Positions 8,235 to 15,088 of a DNA stretch of 35,524 nucleotides are shown here, one piece after another. Under the pieces are notes generated by a model. That model searched no databases, was not told where the DNA came from, and saw only the letters and a program-made list of their open reading frames with translations. Every line of letters starts with the position of its first letter. Position 1 is the first letter of the stretch. Both the position numbers and the translations under genes were made by a program. Source of the stretch: Legionella bozemanae (GTDB taxonomy: Bacteria > Pseudomonadota > Gammaproteobacteria > Legionellales > Legionellaceae); contig NZ_LBAW01000030.1 of assembly GCF_001648595.1 (NCBI RefSeq), positions 1 through 35,524 on the forward strand, in the 5' to 3' direction.

Positions 8235-10178
8235 TTATTTATTTTTATGTTTCTTTTTAAGATCTTTTTTCACCCAATTAATTAATCCACCTTCAAGAAG
8301 CAATTCAATCTGACGTTTCGATAAGGTTTGTTGTACTTCCACTTCTTTGTCATTGATTTTTATTTTAAATGTCTCTTTGTCCAGAATGTCAGGCAATTTC
8401 TTGATTTCGACAATATCATTTAAGTCAATTGCATCATAATCTTTAGGATTTTTAAAAACTAAAGGTAAAATGCCGAAATTGATCAGATTTTGCCAATGAA
8501 TGCGGGCAAAACTTTTAGCAATGACTATTCGTAGACCCAAATAACGGGGCGCTAAAGCTGCATGCTCTCGGCTAGAACCTTGCCCATAATTTTCTCCACC
8601 TATGATTACATGGCCTTTTTTATTTTTTTTTGCACGCTCAGCGTAGTCTGAATCGATATGAGTAAAAGTAAATTCACTAATTTTAGGAATATTACTCCGA
8701 TAAGGTAGAACTTTAGCCCCAGCGGGGGAAATTTCATCCGTTGAAATATTATCCTCTACTTTGAGTAACACGGGTATTTTCAGTGAAGAAGGCAATGGTT
8801 CAAATTCAGGTAAAGTTACGATATTTGGTCCTTTCACTAATTTTATTTTTTTTGCTTCATCTAAAGGCAGGGGGCCTTCAAAGCAGGCATGATTTAAGAT
8901 CCTTTTTTTGGGTATTTTTATTTTAGGATAAGGCATATCTAAAGTTGTAGGATCGGTAATTAATCCTGTTAATGCAGATGCTGCTGCAGTTTCAGGGCTA
9001 CAAAGAAAAACCTTGTCTTCGTCAGTGCCTGAACGTCCGGGGAAATTTCTGGGTACGGTGCGTAAGCTGTTTTTTTCTGTTGCAGGGGCCTGCCCCATTC
9101 CAATGCATCCATTGCATCCTGCCTGATGAATGCGAGCACCTGCGTGAATCAAACTTCCTAAATGACCATCTCGTACTAATTCTTCTAAAATAGTCCGGGA
9201 AGTTGGATTAATATCAAATGACACGTTGGGGTGAACCGTTCGTCCTTTTACTATTTCGGCTGCAATCGCAAAGTCTCGATAACCAGGATTGGCTGAGGAG
9301 CCGATATAGGTTTGATAAACCTCTTGGCCTGCTATTTCGGCAACTGGAACCACATTTCCTGGGCTCGTAGGCTTCGCAATCAGTGGTATGAGATTGGATA
9401 AGTTGATTTCTGCATGTTCATCATAGGCTGTTTTTTTGTCTGCTTTTAATTCAATCCAGTCTTTTTCGCGGCCTTGACTTTGCAAGAACTCCTTGGTGAT
9501 TTCATCTGAAGGAAATACTGTAGTAGTTGCTCCTAGCTCAGCGCCCATATTGGCAATCACATGGCGATCCATAGCGCTTAAGTGTTTTAAACCTTCCCCG
9601 TAATATTCAAAAATGTAGCCCACACCACCTTTTACATCATAACGACGTAACATTTCCAAAATAACATCTTTTGCACTTACCCATTTGGGCAGCGAGCCGG
9701 TTAGATGAATGCCCATAACTTTGGGCATTTTTATATACAATGGATAACCTGCTATTGCCATTGCGACTTCCAACCCTCCAGAACCAATAGCAATCATTCC
9801 CAGAGAACCCGCAGCACAGGTATGACTGTCTGATCCGGTTAGTGTTTTACCTGGTTTTCCAAAATTTTGCATATGTACCGCATGGCTGATGCCATTACCA
9901 GGCCGGCTAAAATAAAGACCAAAACGTCTTGCTGCACTTGCAAGAAAGAGATGATCATCAGGATTTTTATTGTCTTCTTGAATTAGGTTGTGGTCTACAT
10001 ATTGAACGGAAATTTCAGCTTGAGTTCGTTCAAGACCTATTGCTTCCAATTCAAGCATGACCAGGGTGCCTGTCGCGTCTTGACAAAGAGTTTGGTCTAT
10101 TTTTAAGGCAATCTCTTTTCCTGGTTCCATTTCGCCTTCAAGAAGATGTGCTTTGATAATCTTTTCAGTAACATTCAT
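8235..10178 (-). CDS. Aconitate hydratase, short bacterial type
   Basis: About 647 residues from the ATG at 10178, which has GGAGGA 8 nt upstream; an upstream ATG at 10223 lacks this. The protein interconverts citrate and isocitrate through a [4Fe-4S] cluster. LTGSDSHTCAAGSLGM provides the first cluster Cys and GCNGCIGMGQAP the other two. The C-terminal swivel domain has GGENYGQGSSREHAALAPR, with the substrate-binding SSRE, and FARIHWQNLINFGILPL. At ~650 residues it is shorter than AcnA (~890) or AcnB (~865). It fits the smaller aconitase subfamily, not a truncation, because both ends are intact. Homoaconitase or another hydro-lyase role cannot be excluded. It has its own intrinsic terminator. 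Confidence 0.9.
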   Translation of the reverse strand: MNVTEKIIKAHLLEGEMEPGKEIALKIDQTLCQDATGTLVMLELEAIGLERTQAEISVQYVDHNLIQEDNKNPDDHLFLASAARRFGLYFSRPGNGISHAVHMQNFGKPGKTLTGSDSHTCAAGSLGMIAIGSGGLEVAMAIAGYPLYIKMPKVMGIHLTGSLPKWVSAKDVILEMLRRYDVKGGVGYIFEYYGEGLKHLSAMDRHVIANMGAELGATTTVFPSDEITKEFLQSQGREKDWIELKADKKTAYDEHAEINLSNLIPLIAKPTSPGNVVPVAEIAGQEVYQTYIGSSANPGYRDFAIAAEIVKGRTVHPNVSFDINPTSRTILEELVRDGHLGSLIHAGARIHQAGCNGCIGMGQAPATEKNSLRTVPRNFPGRSGTDEDKVFLCSPETAAASALTGLITDPTTLDMPYPKIKIPKKRILNHACFEGPLPLDEAKKIKLVKGPNIVTLPEFEPLPSSLKIPVLLKVEDNISTDEISPAGAKVLPYRSNIPKISEFTFTHIDSDYAERAKKNKKGHVIIGGENYGQGSSREHAALAPRYLGLRIVIAKSFARIHWQNLINFGILPLVFKNPKDYDAIDLNDIVEIKKLPDILDKETFKIKINDKEVEVQQTLSKRQIELLLEGGLINWVKKDLKKKHKNK

Positions 10179-10337
10179 CGCTATTTCCTCCATGAGAACA
10201 GCCTGATTGTTAAAATATAGCATAGTGGGATAAATTCATTCACAGAATAACGATTAAGGATAGCCCTGGATACTTTGTTACATCACGAAGTATGGACTAG
10301 ACTTCAATGTGAAGGATCGTTTTGGAGGAATATGGCA

Positions 10338-10973
10338 ATGAACTATGATGATCGCTATCAAGCAGGCCGTGTTCTAGTGGATTTGCTAAAGAATTATGCA
10401 AAGCGCACGGATGTCATTGTATTGGCACTACCTCGAGGAGGTGTCCCTGTAGGCTATGAAATTGCGCAGAAACTATCACTCCCGCTTGATATTTTTATTG
10501 TACGCAAGCTCGGTGTTCCTGGCCATGAAGAGTTAGCTATGGGTGCTATTGCCTCTGGAGGGATAACTGTTTTAAATGAAGAAATAGTTAACTTATTGCA
10601 TATATCTACAGAATCGATTGATACAATTCAAAAATCTGAACAGGAAGAATTATTGCGGCGTGAACAGGTTTATCGTGGCAAGAAACCCTTTCCTGAGTTA
10701 TCGGGGAAAACCATAATTCTTGTGGATGATGGCATTGCAACCGGTTATACCATGCGAGCAGCAATTGCCGCGTTGAAACAAAAAAAACCAGCAAAACTTA
10801 TTGTCGCAATTCCAGTTGCTGCACGCTCGACCTGCGACGAAATTGCTCCATTAGTTGATGAGATCATTTGCCCAATGCGTCCGGTAAATTTTTATGCTGT
10901 AGGATTATGGTACAATGATTTTTCACAAACGACAGACGAAGAAGTGATGCAATTATTACAACAACACGAATAA
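10338..10973 (+). CDS. Phosphoribosyltransferase-family protein
   Basis: About 212 residues from the ATG at 10338, with GGAGGA 8 nt upstream; an ATG at 10332 is too close to it. A type I phosphoribosyltransferase fold with the PRPP-binding motif TIILVDDGIATGYT. The N-terminal part carries LALPRGGVPVGYEIAQ, the loop typical of small uncharacterised PRTases, and DIFIVRKLGVPGHEELAMGAIA. The C-terminus has VDEIICPM. These proteins are often annotated only as 'phosphoribosyltransferase'; the base or other acceptor is not known. It is transcribed divergently from the aconitase. Confidence 0.88.
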   Translation: MNYDDRYQAGRVLVDLLKNYAKRTDVIVLALPRGGVPVGYEIAQKLSLPLDIFIVRKLGVPGHEELAMGAIASGGITVLNEEIVNLLHISTESIDTIQKSEQEELLRREQVYRGKKPFPELSGKTIILVDDGIATGYTMRAAIAALKQKKPAKLIVAIPVAARSTCDEIAPLVDEIICPMRPVNFYAVGLWYNDFSQTTDEEVMQLLQQHE

Positions 10974-11105
10974 TCTTACGCGCAACTACATTTTATGCCG
11001 CAAGGTGGAGCGTGTTTGCACCTCAATCAGAGATAAATATTTTTCATTAATTTCATTGTATTTCTTCTCAATTTAAGTAGGGTATATTAACAATTCATCC
11101 ATAGT

Positions 11106-11215
11106 CTACGTTTCGCGACGTGTTCGCGGGATCCAGGACATGGAGAATAAGGCGGCAATGTCTGATTATTAATCCAGATCGATCATGGATTTCGCGAACA
11201 CGTCGCAGAACGTAG
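11106..11215. repeat. Long intergenic inverted repeat (30-bp arms)
   Basis: Left arm 11106-11135 (CTACGTT..GCGACGTGTTCGCG..ATCCA) and right arm 11186-11215 are inverted copies matching at 26 of 30 positions, around a 50-bp centre. Transcribed RNA would fold into a long hairpin. No gene lies inside. The size and CG-rich arms in AT-rich surroundings suggest a non-autonomous repeat family dispersed in the genome. It sits just upstream of the dehydrogenase gene and could affect its leader. Confidence 0.7.
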
Positions 11216-11237
11216 GTAGCAAAAAAGGGGCTAAGAG

Positions 11238-12011
11238 ATGAATGATTTAACCAATAAAATTATTTTAATTACAGGGGCTTCCAGCGGAATTGGCCAGGCT
11301 TGTGCACGATTGTGTGCAAAGCATGGCGCTCGATTGATACTCAGTGCTCGACGTGGTGAACGCCTCGAGGTTTTGGCAAAAGAGTTGAGACAACAATATG
11401 GAGAAGAACATTACGTTTTACCTTTAGACGTATGCGACCATGAACAAGTTAAGAAACAATTAAGCTCGTTACCCAATCAATGGCGCTCTGTAGAGATCTT
11501 AATTAATAATGCAGGATTGGCATTGGATACTTTGCCTTTGCAACAGGGAATTGAAGCACATTGGGATGTCATGATTGATACCAATATTAAAGGGCTGCTT
11601 TATGTAAGTCGTACTTTGATTCCAGGTATGTTAGAACGAGGCCGTGGTCATATAGTGAATATCAGTTCTGTGGCGGGACATGAATGTTATCCAAACGGTA
11701 ACGTTTATTGTGCAACAAAACATGCAGTACACGCTATTTCAAAATCGATGAGGCTGGATATGTTGGGCAGTCCGGTTCGTGTTACTGAAATCGCTCCAGG
11801 GGCAGTAGAAACTGAGTTTAGTGAAGTACGCTGGAATGATAAACAAAAAGCAAAAGAGTTTTACCAGGATTTTCAACCCTTATTGGCAGAGGATATAGCA
11901 GATGCCATTGTATATTGTATTACTCGTCCACAACATATGGATATCGAAGAAATGACGATTATGCCTACGGTGCAAGCTTCTGCAAATCATTTATTTAGAA
12001 ATAAGAAATAA
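11238..12011 (+). CDS. Short-chain dehydrogenase/reductase, YdfG-like
   Basis: 257 residues, a classical SDR. The cofactor motif TGASSGIG is at residues 12-19, NNAG supports the central sheet, SSVAG holds the catalytic Ser, and YCATK gives Tyr157 and Lys161. The order of motifs and APGAVETEF after the active site resemble YdfG-type 3-hydroxy acid/serine dehydrogenases. SARRGERL after the first strand, with basic residues, suggests NADP(H). AGGGGC lies before the ATG. It stands alone; the in vivo substrate is not determined by the sequence. Confidence 0.9.
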   Translation: MNDLTNKIILITGASSGIGQACARLCAKHGARLILSARRGERLEVLAKELRQQYGEEHYVLPLDVCDHEQVKKQLSSLPNQWRSVEILINNAGLALDTLPLQQGIEAHWDVMIDTNIKGLLYVSRTLIPGMLERGRGHIVNISSVAGHECYPNGNVYCATKHAVHAISKSMRLDMLGSPVRVTEIAPGAVETEFSEVRWNDKQKAKEFYQDFQPLLAEDIADAIVYCITRPQHMDIEEMTIMPTVQASANHLFRNKK

Positions 12012-12340
12012 GTAAAGTTTGCGCAAAAAATACACACCCATGGTCTCAATGGTCTATTATTTACATATATAGGTAATGACTCTTCCTGACTGAACCATTT
12101 AATAACTTCAGATCGGGAGGTTGTTTTGGAGAGTGGTGTGCAAGCCTGTGCAGTTGATGGGAAGCCTTAAGCTCTGCATAAACCTCCACAGTGAATGATA
12201 TAACAGGCTCAGAGGACGGGAAGTCGTTGCCTGTATTTCAGCAAGGAAATTAATAAAAAACAATCATTTTGATTAAAATATAATCATATTGTATACTTAA
12301 TCTACCCAATTAGATTTGTAATAAGAGCCAGGAGGCTATT
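12012..12340. other. Gene-free stretch with nested pairing and a promoter-like site
   Basis: No convincing open frame in 329 bp. GGAGGTT (12116-12122) pairs perfectly with AACCTCC (12181-12187), and inside it TGCAG (12149-12153) pairs with CTGCA (12174-12178), so the transcript could form a nested structure. TATAAT at 12279-12284 is a -10-like box, about 55 bp upstream of the next start, without a good -35. The segment may hold the 5' leader of the His-rich gene or a small RNA. Confidence 0.35.
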
Positions 12341-12574
12341 ATGAAAAAACTAATTATTTCCGTAGTATTAAGTATTCCGTTTTTCTTAACTGCCTGGCCC
12401 GCTTTTGCGGCGTTCCCTTTGGCTCTTGAGAATCCAGCTCTAAGGACAGATGTCTCGTCCGCTAACAATAATTTATCCAAAGTAGCAAATTATGCTTATT
12501 GGCATCATGGGCACAGGTGGCATCATTGGAACAGATCGCACTGGCACAGATGGCATCACTGGCATTATTACTAA
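12341..12574 (+). CDS. Secreted His/Trp-rich small protein
   Basis: 77 residues. A standard signal peptide (MKKL, hydrophobic core, cleavage likely after AFA at residue 23) is followed by about 30 ordinary residues and a tail built of His and Trp: the last 25 residues hold 10 His and 6 Trp in patterns such as WHHW and HRWHHWH. Such tails can bind Ni, Zn or Cu, so a periplasmic metal buffer is possible. AGGAGG lies upstream of the ATG. The gene ends 45 bp before the Tyr-rich lipoprotein gene on the same strand, so the two are probably co-transcribed. No family function known to me. Confidence 0.75.
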   Translation: MKKLIISVVLSIPFFLTAWPAFAAFPLALENPALRTDVSSANNNLSKVANYAYWHHGHRWHHWNRSHWHRWHHWHYY

Positions 12575-12619
12575 TTTTTAAGATTCAGTCTATTAAGTAT
12601 CAATGAATAGGAAGAGATC

Positions 12620-13006
12620 ATGAACAGATTAATGCTTGCTGTAACGGTGTTAGGCACCATATCATTAGTAACAGGATGTGCTAGGGATCGAGTTTACTAT
12701 ACTCCAACCTATACTACTCCAGTTTATACTACCAAAACCTATACCAAGACTTACTATACCACTCCTGCTAAGACCAAGAAGACCTATTACCCTGCGGTGA
12801 AGACCTATTATACCCCGGGGTATTCTAAGACTTATTATACTCCAGCCTATAGTACTCCTGCTTACGTTTATAGTGTTAGTGGCTATCAAACCAGCCCTTA
12901 TTGGGATATAGATTATTACAATGATAGCGATGCTTATTATTATGGCTATGACGATTTAGGTAATGTGGGTTATTGGGGTATGTATAATACGTATCAGGTT
13001 TATTAA
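12620..13006 (+). CDS. Tyr/Thr-rich repeat lipoprotein
   Basis: 128 residues. Signal peptide with a clear lipobox LVTGC, Cys20 being the lipidated residue. The mature part has 29 Tyr in about 109 residues, first as repeats of the type TYYTP/TYTTP/YSTPAY with lysines, then as an acidic Tyr/Asp/Gly segment (DIDYYNDSD, YYYGYDD). This is low-complexity surface sequence, perhaps cell-envelope associated or cross-linked through tyrosines. GGAAGAG precedes the ATG. It is likely in one unit with the His-rich peptide gene. Lipidation is well supported; role unknown. Confidence 0.75.
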   Translation: MNRLMLAVTVLGTISLVTGCARDRVYYTPTYTTPVYTTKTYTKTYYTTPAKTKKTYYPAVKTYYTPGYSKTYYTPAYSTPAYVYSVSGYQTSPYWDIDYYNDSDAYYYGYDDLGNVGYWGMYNTYQVY

Positions 13007-13236
13007 TTGAAAAACCTGCTTTCAACAGGTTCATAGAAAGATCCTCGTGGGGAGGCTGCGAGGATCCAATAAACCGCAGGTACTCAGCTTCTATCAGGGA
13101 GCGGCTGTATTTGGCACAACCTGCGCTCAAACCCAACCGTTCGAGTAAACATTAAGACGGTTGGGCGATTATTTGCCCTAGGAACATAATTTTTTAATTT
13201 TGAGTTACAGAGTTATCTGAAAATAATCTAAATTAA
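13007..13236. other. Hairpin-rich intergenic stretch between convergent genes
   Basis: No gene seen. Three stem-loops: AACCTG/CAGGTT (13013-13031), GATCCTCG/CGAGGATC (13040-13066) and CCCAACCG/CGGTTGGG (13132-13165). None has a good T run on the plus strand. The first two, close after the lipoprotein stop, may still end or stabilise its mRNA. Confidence 0.4.
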
Positions 13237-13258
13237 AATTCCTTAAACTTGAGGAATT
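13235..13258 (-). terminator. Weak terminator downstream of efp
   Basis: On the minus strand AATTCCT (13258-13252) pairs with AGGAATT (13243-13237), followed by TTTTAATTT. The stem is AT-rich, so the strength is uncertain. Confidence 0.45.
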
Positions 13259-13268
13259 ACTCATCGTG

Positions 13269-13838
13269 TTATTCTTTCGCGCGAGAGACATATTCCCCTT
13301 TACGAGTATCTACTTTAATTAGCTCGCCAGTTTGTACGAATAAGGGCACACGCACTACAGCTCCGGTTTCTAAAGTGGCTGGTTTTCCACCGCCTCCAGA
13401 AGTATCACCTTTTAATCCAGGATCGGTTTCGGTAATTTCCAAAATCACAAAATTCGGTGGTGTAACTTGTATTGGCTCATTATTCCAAAGGGTGACGATA
13501 CAAATATCTTGCTCTTTTAGCCATTGTGCTGCATCGGCAAGTACTTCTTTAGTCAACGCATATTGTTCAAAATTATCGGGAACCATAAAATGCCAGTGTT
13601 CGCCGTCGTTATAAAGATATTGCATTTCCATATCAACCACATCAGCAGAAGATATGGTCTCATTTGATTTGAGTGTGCGCTCTACCACTCGACCTGTTTT
13701 TAAGTTGCGAATTTTAATGCGAGTAAAGGCTTGCCCTTTTCCGGGCTTTACAAATTCACAATCGAGAATAGTACATGGGGCGTCATCAACCATTACTTTC
13801 AAGCCATTCTTTAATTCATTACTGCCATAAGTTGCCAT
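13269..13838 (-). CDS. efp: Elongation factor P
   Basis: 189 residues from the ATG at 13838 (TGGAG upstream), beginning [12 protein letters not shown]; an upstream start at 13886 would add an unconserved leader. EF-P binds ribosomes stalled at polyproline and inserts next to the P-site tRNA. The modified loop reads VKPGKGQAF, with Lys34 as the residue that receives beta-lysine. Three beta-barrel domains are complete, ending [13 protein letters not shown]. The divergent neighbour encodes EpmB, which makes the (R)-beta-lysine. EpmA is not in the window. Confidence 0.97.
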   Translation of the reverse strand: MATYGSNELKNGLKVMVDDAPCTILDCEFVKPGKGQAFTRIKIRNLKTGRVVERTLKSNETISSADVVDMEMQYLYNDGEHWHFMVPDNFEQYALTKEVLADAAQWLKEQDICIVTLWNNEPIQVTPPNFVILEITETDPGLKGDTSGGGGKPATLETGAVVRVPLFVQTGELIKVDTRKGEYVSRAKE

Positions 13839-13909
13839 TAGTGCTCCACAGTTGAGATTTTGCTCTGTTTTAGTTAAAGTTCGCACAGTTTATCAAGTCT
13901 GTGTAATTA

Positions 13910-14893
13910 ATGCGAGATACCTCTTTAAGTTGGCAAAAAAATTTGGCGCAAGGTTTTGCTTCAGTTACTGAACTGTTAACTTTTCTGGAACTGCCTTCCT
14001 CTATTGGAAGTTTAGATGCTGAAAAGCAATTTCCGAGTCGTATTCCTCTAGGATTTGCCAAGCGCATGCAAAAAGGAAATCCTCGTGATCCTTTATTGCT
14101 GCAAGTTTTAGCTACTGAATCTGAATTACACGTCAAGGAAGGATTCAGTGTTGACCCCTTAGATGAGCGCAGTACTAATCCAATTCGAGGATTAATTCAT
14201 AAGTATTACGGTCGTGTTTTGTTAACCCTGACCGGTGTTTGTGCGGTGAACTGTCGTTTTTGTTTTCGTAGACATTTTCCCTATCAAGATAATAATCCTG
14301 GCCGTAATGGCTTTAAAGCAATTTGTGATTATCTTGCGCAAGATACCAGTATCACAGAGGTGATTTTAAGCGGTGGAGATCCCTTGTTGGCATCTGATTT
14401 GGTACTCACTGATCTCATCAAGCAATTGGAAGATATTTCTCATCTGCATACTTTGCGTATTCATACACGAATTCCTGTGGTTTTTCCCGAAAGGATTGAG
14501 CAGGGCTTACTTTCATTATTAAAAACAACTCGATTGAACAAGGTGATTGTGCTGCATTGCAATCACGCACAGGAGCTGGATGATTCGGTGCGCCAGGTAC
14601 TTAATGATTTACGGCAAATAGGATGCCATTTGCTAAATCAAACTGTTTTATTAGCAGGAATAAATGATGATGCTCATATTCTGGCTGATTTAAGCCAAGC
14701 TTTATTTGCATACGGTGTTCTACCTTATTATTTACATCGATTAGATAAAGTAGAAGGAGCGGCGCATTTTGATTTGCCTTTCACTAGAGTACAAAGTATT
14801 TATCAGCAATTACAACATCTTTTACCAGGATACTTATTGCCACGCTTAGTTTGTGAAGAGCCAGGAAAATTAAGTAAAACCCTATTAATTTAG
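13910..14893 (+). CDS. epmB: EF-P beta-lysylation protein, lysine 2,3-aminomutase
   Basis: 327 residues. A radical SAM, PLP-dependent aminomutase converting (S)-alpha-lysine to (R)-beta-lysine for EF-P modification. The cluster motif CAVNCRFC gives Cys111, Cys115 and Cys118, followed by FRRHFPY. ILSGGDPLLASD and RIHTRIPVVFPERI are the SAM-binding strands. LPYYLHRLDKVEGAAHF holds the PLP Lys region. The short form (about 330-340) lacks the extra domains of fermentative lysine aminomutases. It is divergent from efp across 71 bp, a common pairing. The last ~45 bp are duplicated 3.1 kb downstream. Confidence 0.96.
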   Translation: MRDTSLSWQKNLAQGFASVTELLTFLELPSSIGSLDAEKQFPSRIPLGFAKRMQKGNPRDPLLLQVLATESELHVKEGFSVDPLDERSTNPIRGLIHKYYGRVLLTLTGVCAVNCRFCFRRHFPYQDNNPGRNGFKAICDYLAQDTSITEVILSGGDPLLASDLVLTDLIKQLEDISHLHTLRIHTRIPVVFPERIEQGLLSLLKTTRLNKVIVLHCNHAQELDDSVRQVLNDLRQIGCHLLNQTVLLAGINDDAHILADLSQALFAYGVLPYYLHRLDKVEGAAHFDLPFTRVQSIYQQLQHLLPGYLLPRLVCEEPGKLSKTLLI

Positions 14894-14949
14894 ATATACT
14901 TTTAACTGCATTTACTTTCTTTTTCGTAAAAAAATTACTGTAAAATAGC
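14846..14949 (+). repeat. Direct repeat, copy 1 (epmB end plus intergenic DNA)
   Basis: This 104-bp segment recurs at 17971-18069. It starts TTAGTTTGTGAAGAGCCA inside epmB and runs to TAAAATAGC after the stop. The copies differ by 5 missing bases (GGAAA) and two substitutions. The pair flanks a 3-kb insert that holds the ankyrin gene. Confidence 0.92.
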
Positions 14950-15088
14950 ATGGGAAAATAAGCAATCCACGGCCTTGCTACAATCCTTTGGCTCCAGAAA
15001 TACCTTTGAGTGTATCCTATGTTTCGGGAATATTTTGTTACCTATGTCTCAATAAGGACAATAGCCGAGGTATCGGCATCCAGCTAGC
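14950..15088. other. Non-coding edge of the insert
   Basis: About 140 bp between the left direct repeat and the ankyrin gene's end. No gene or strong hairpin seen. Two related words, TATGTTTCGGGA and TATGTCTCAATA, lie 20 bp apart, and GCCGAGGTATCGGC at 15065-15078 is a small palindrome with stem GCCGA/TCGGC. It could be an insertion-sequence scar, but nothing proves that. Confidence 0.3.

Noticed and set aside
12665..13136. Minus-strand frames opposite the Tyr-rich lipoprotein gene
   Set aside because: Their Ile/Ser/Gly and Asn/Tyr-rich translations are the mirror of the repeated codons in the real gene.
13839..13886. Longer efp start
   Set aside because: EF-P begins [10 protein letters not shown] in this family and a Shine-Dalgarno precedes that ATG; the upstream 16 residues are not conserved.
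14950..15088. Insertion sequence end at the left edge of the insert
   Set aside because: Two similar short words suggest an IS scar, but there is no inverted terminal repeat, transposase fragment or target duplication, so no element is called.
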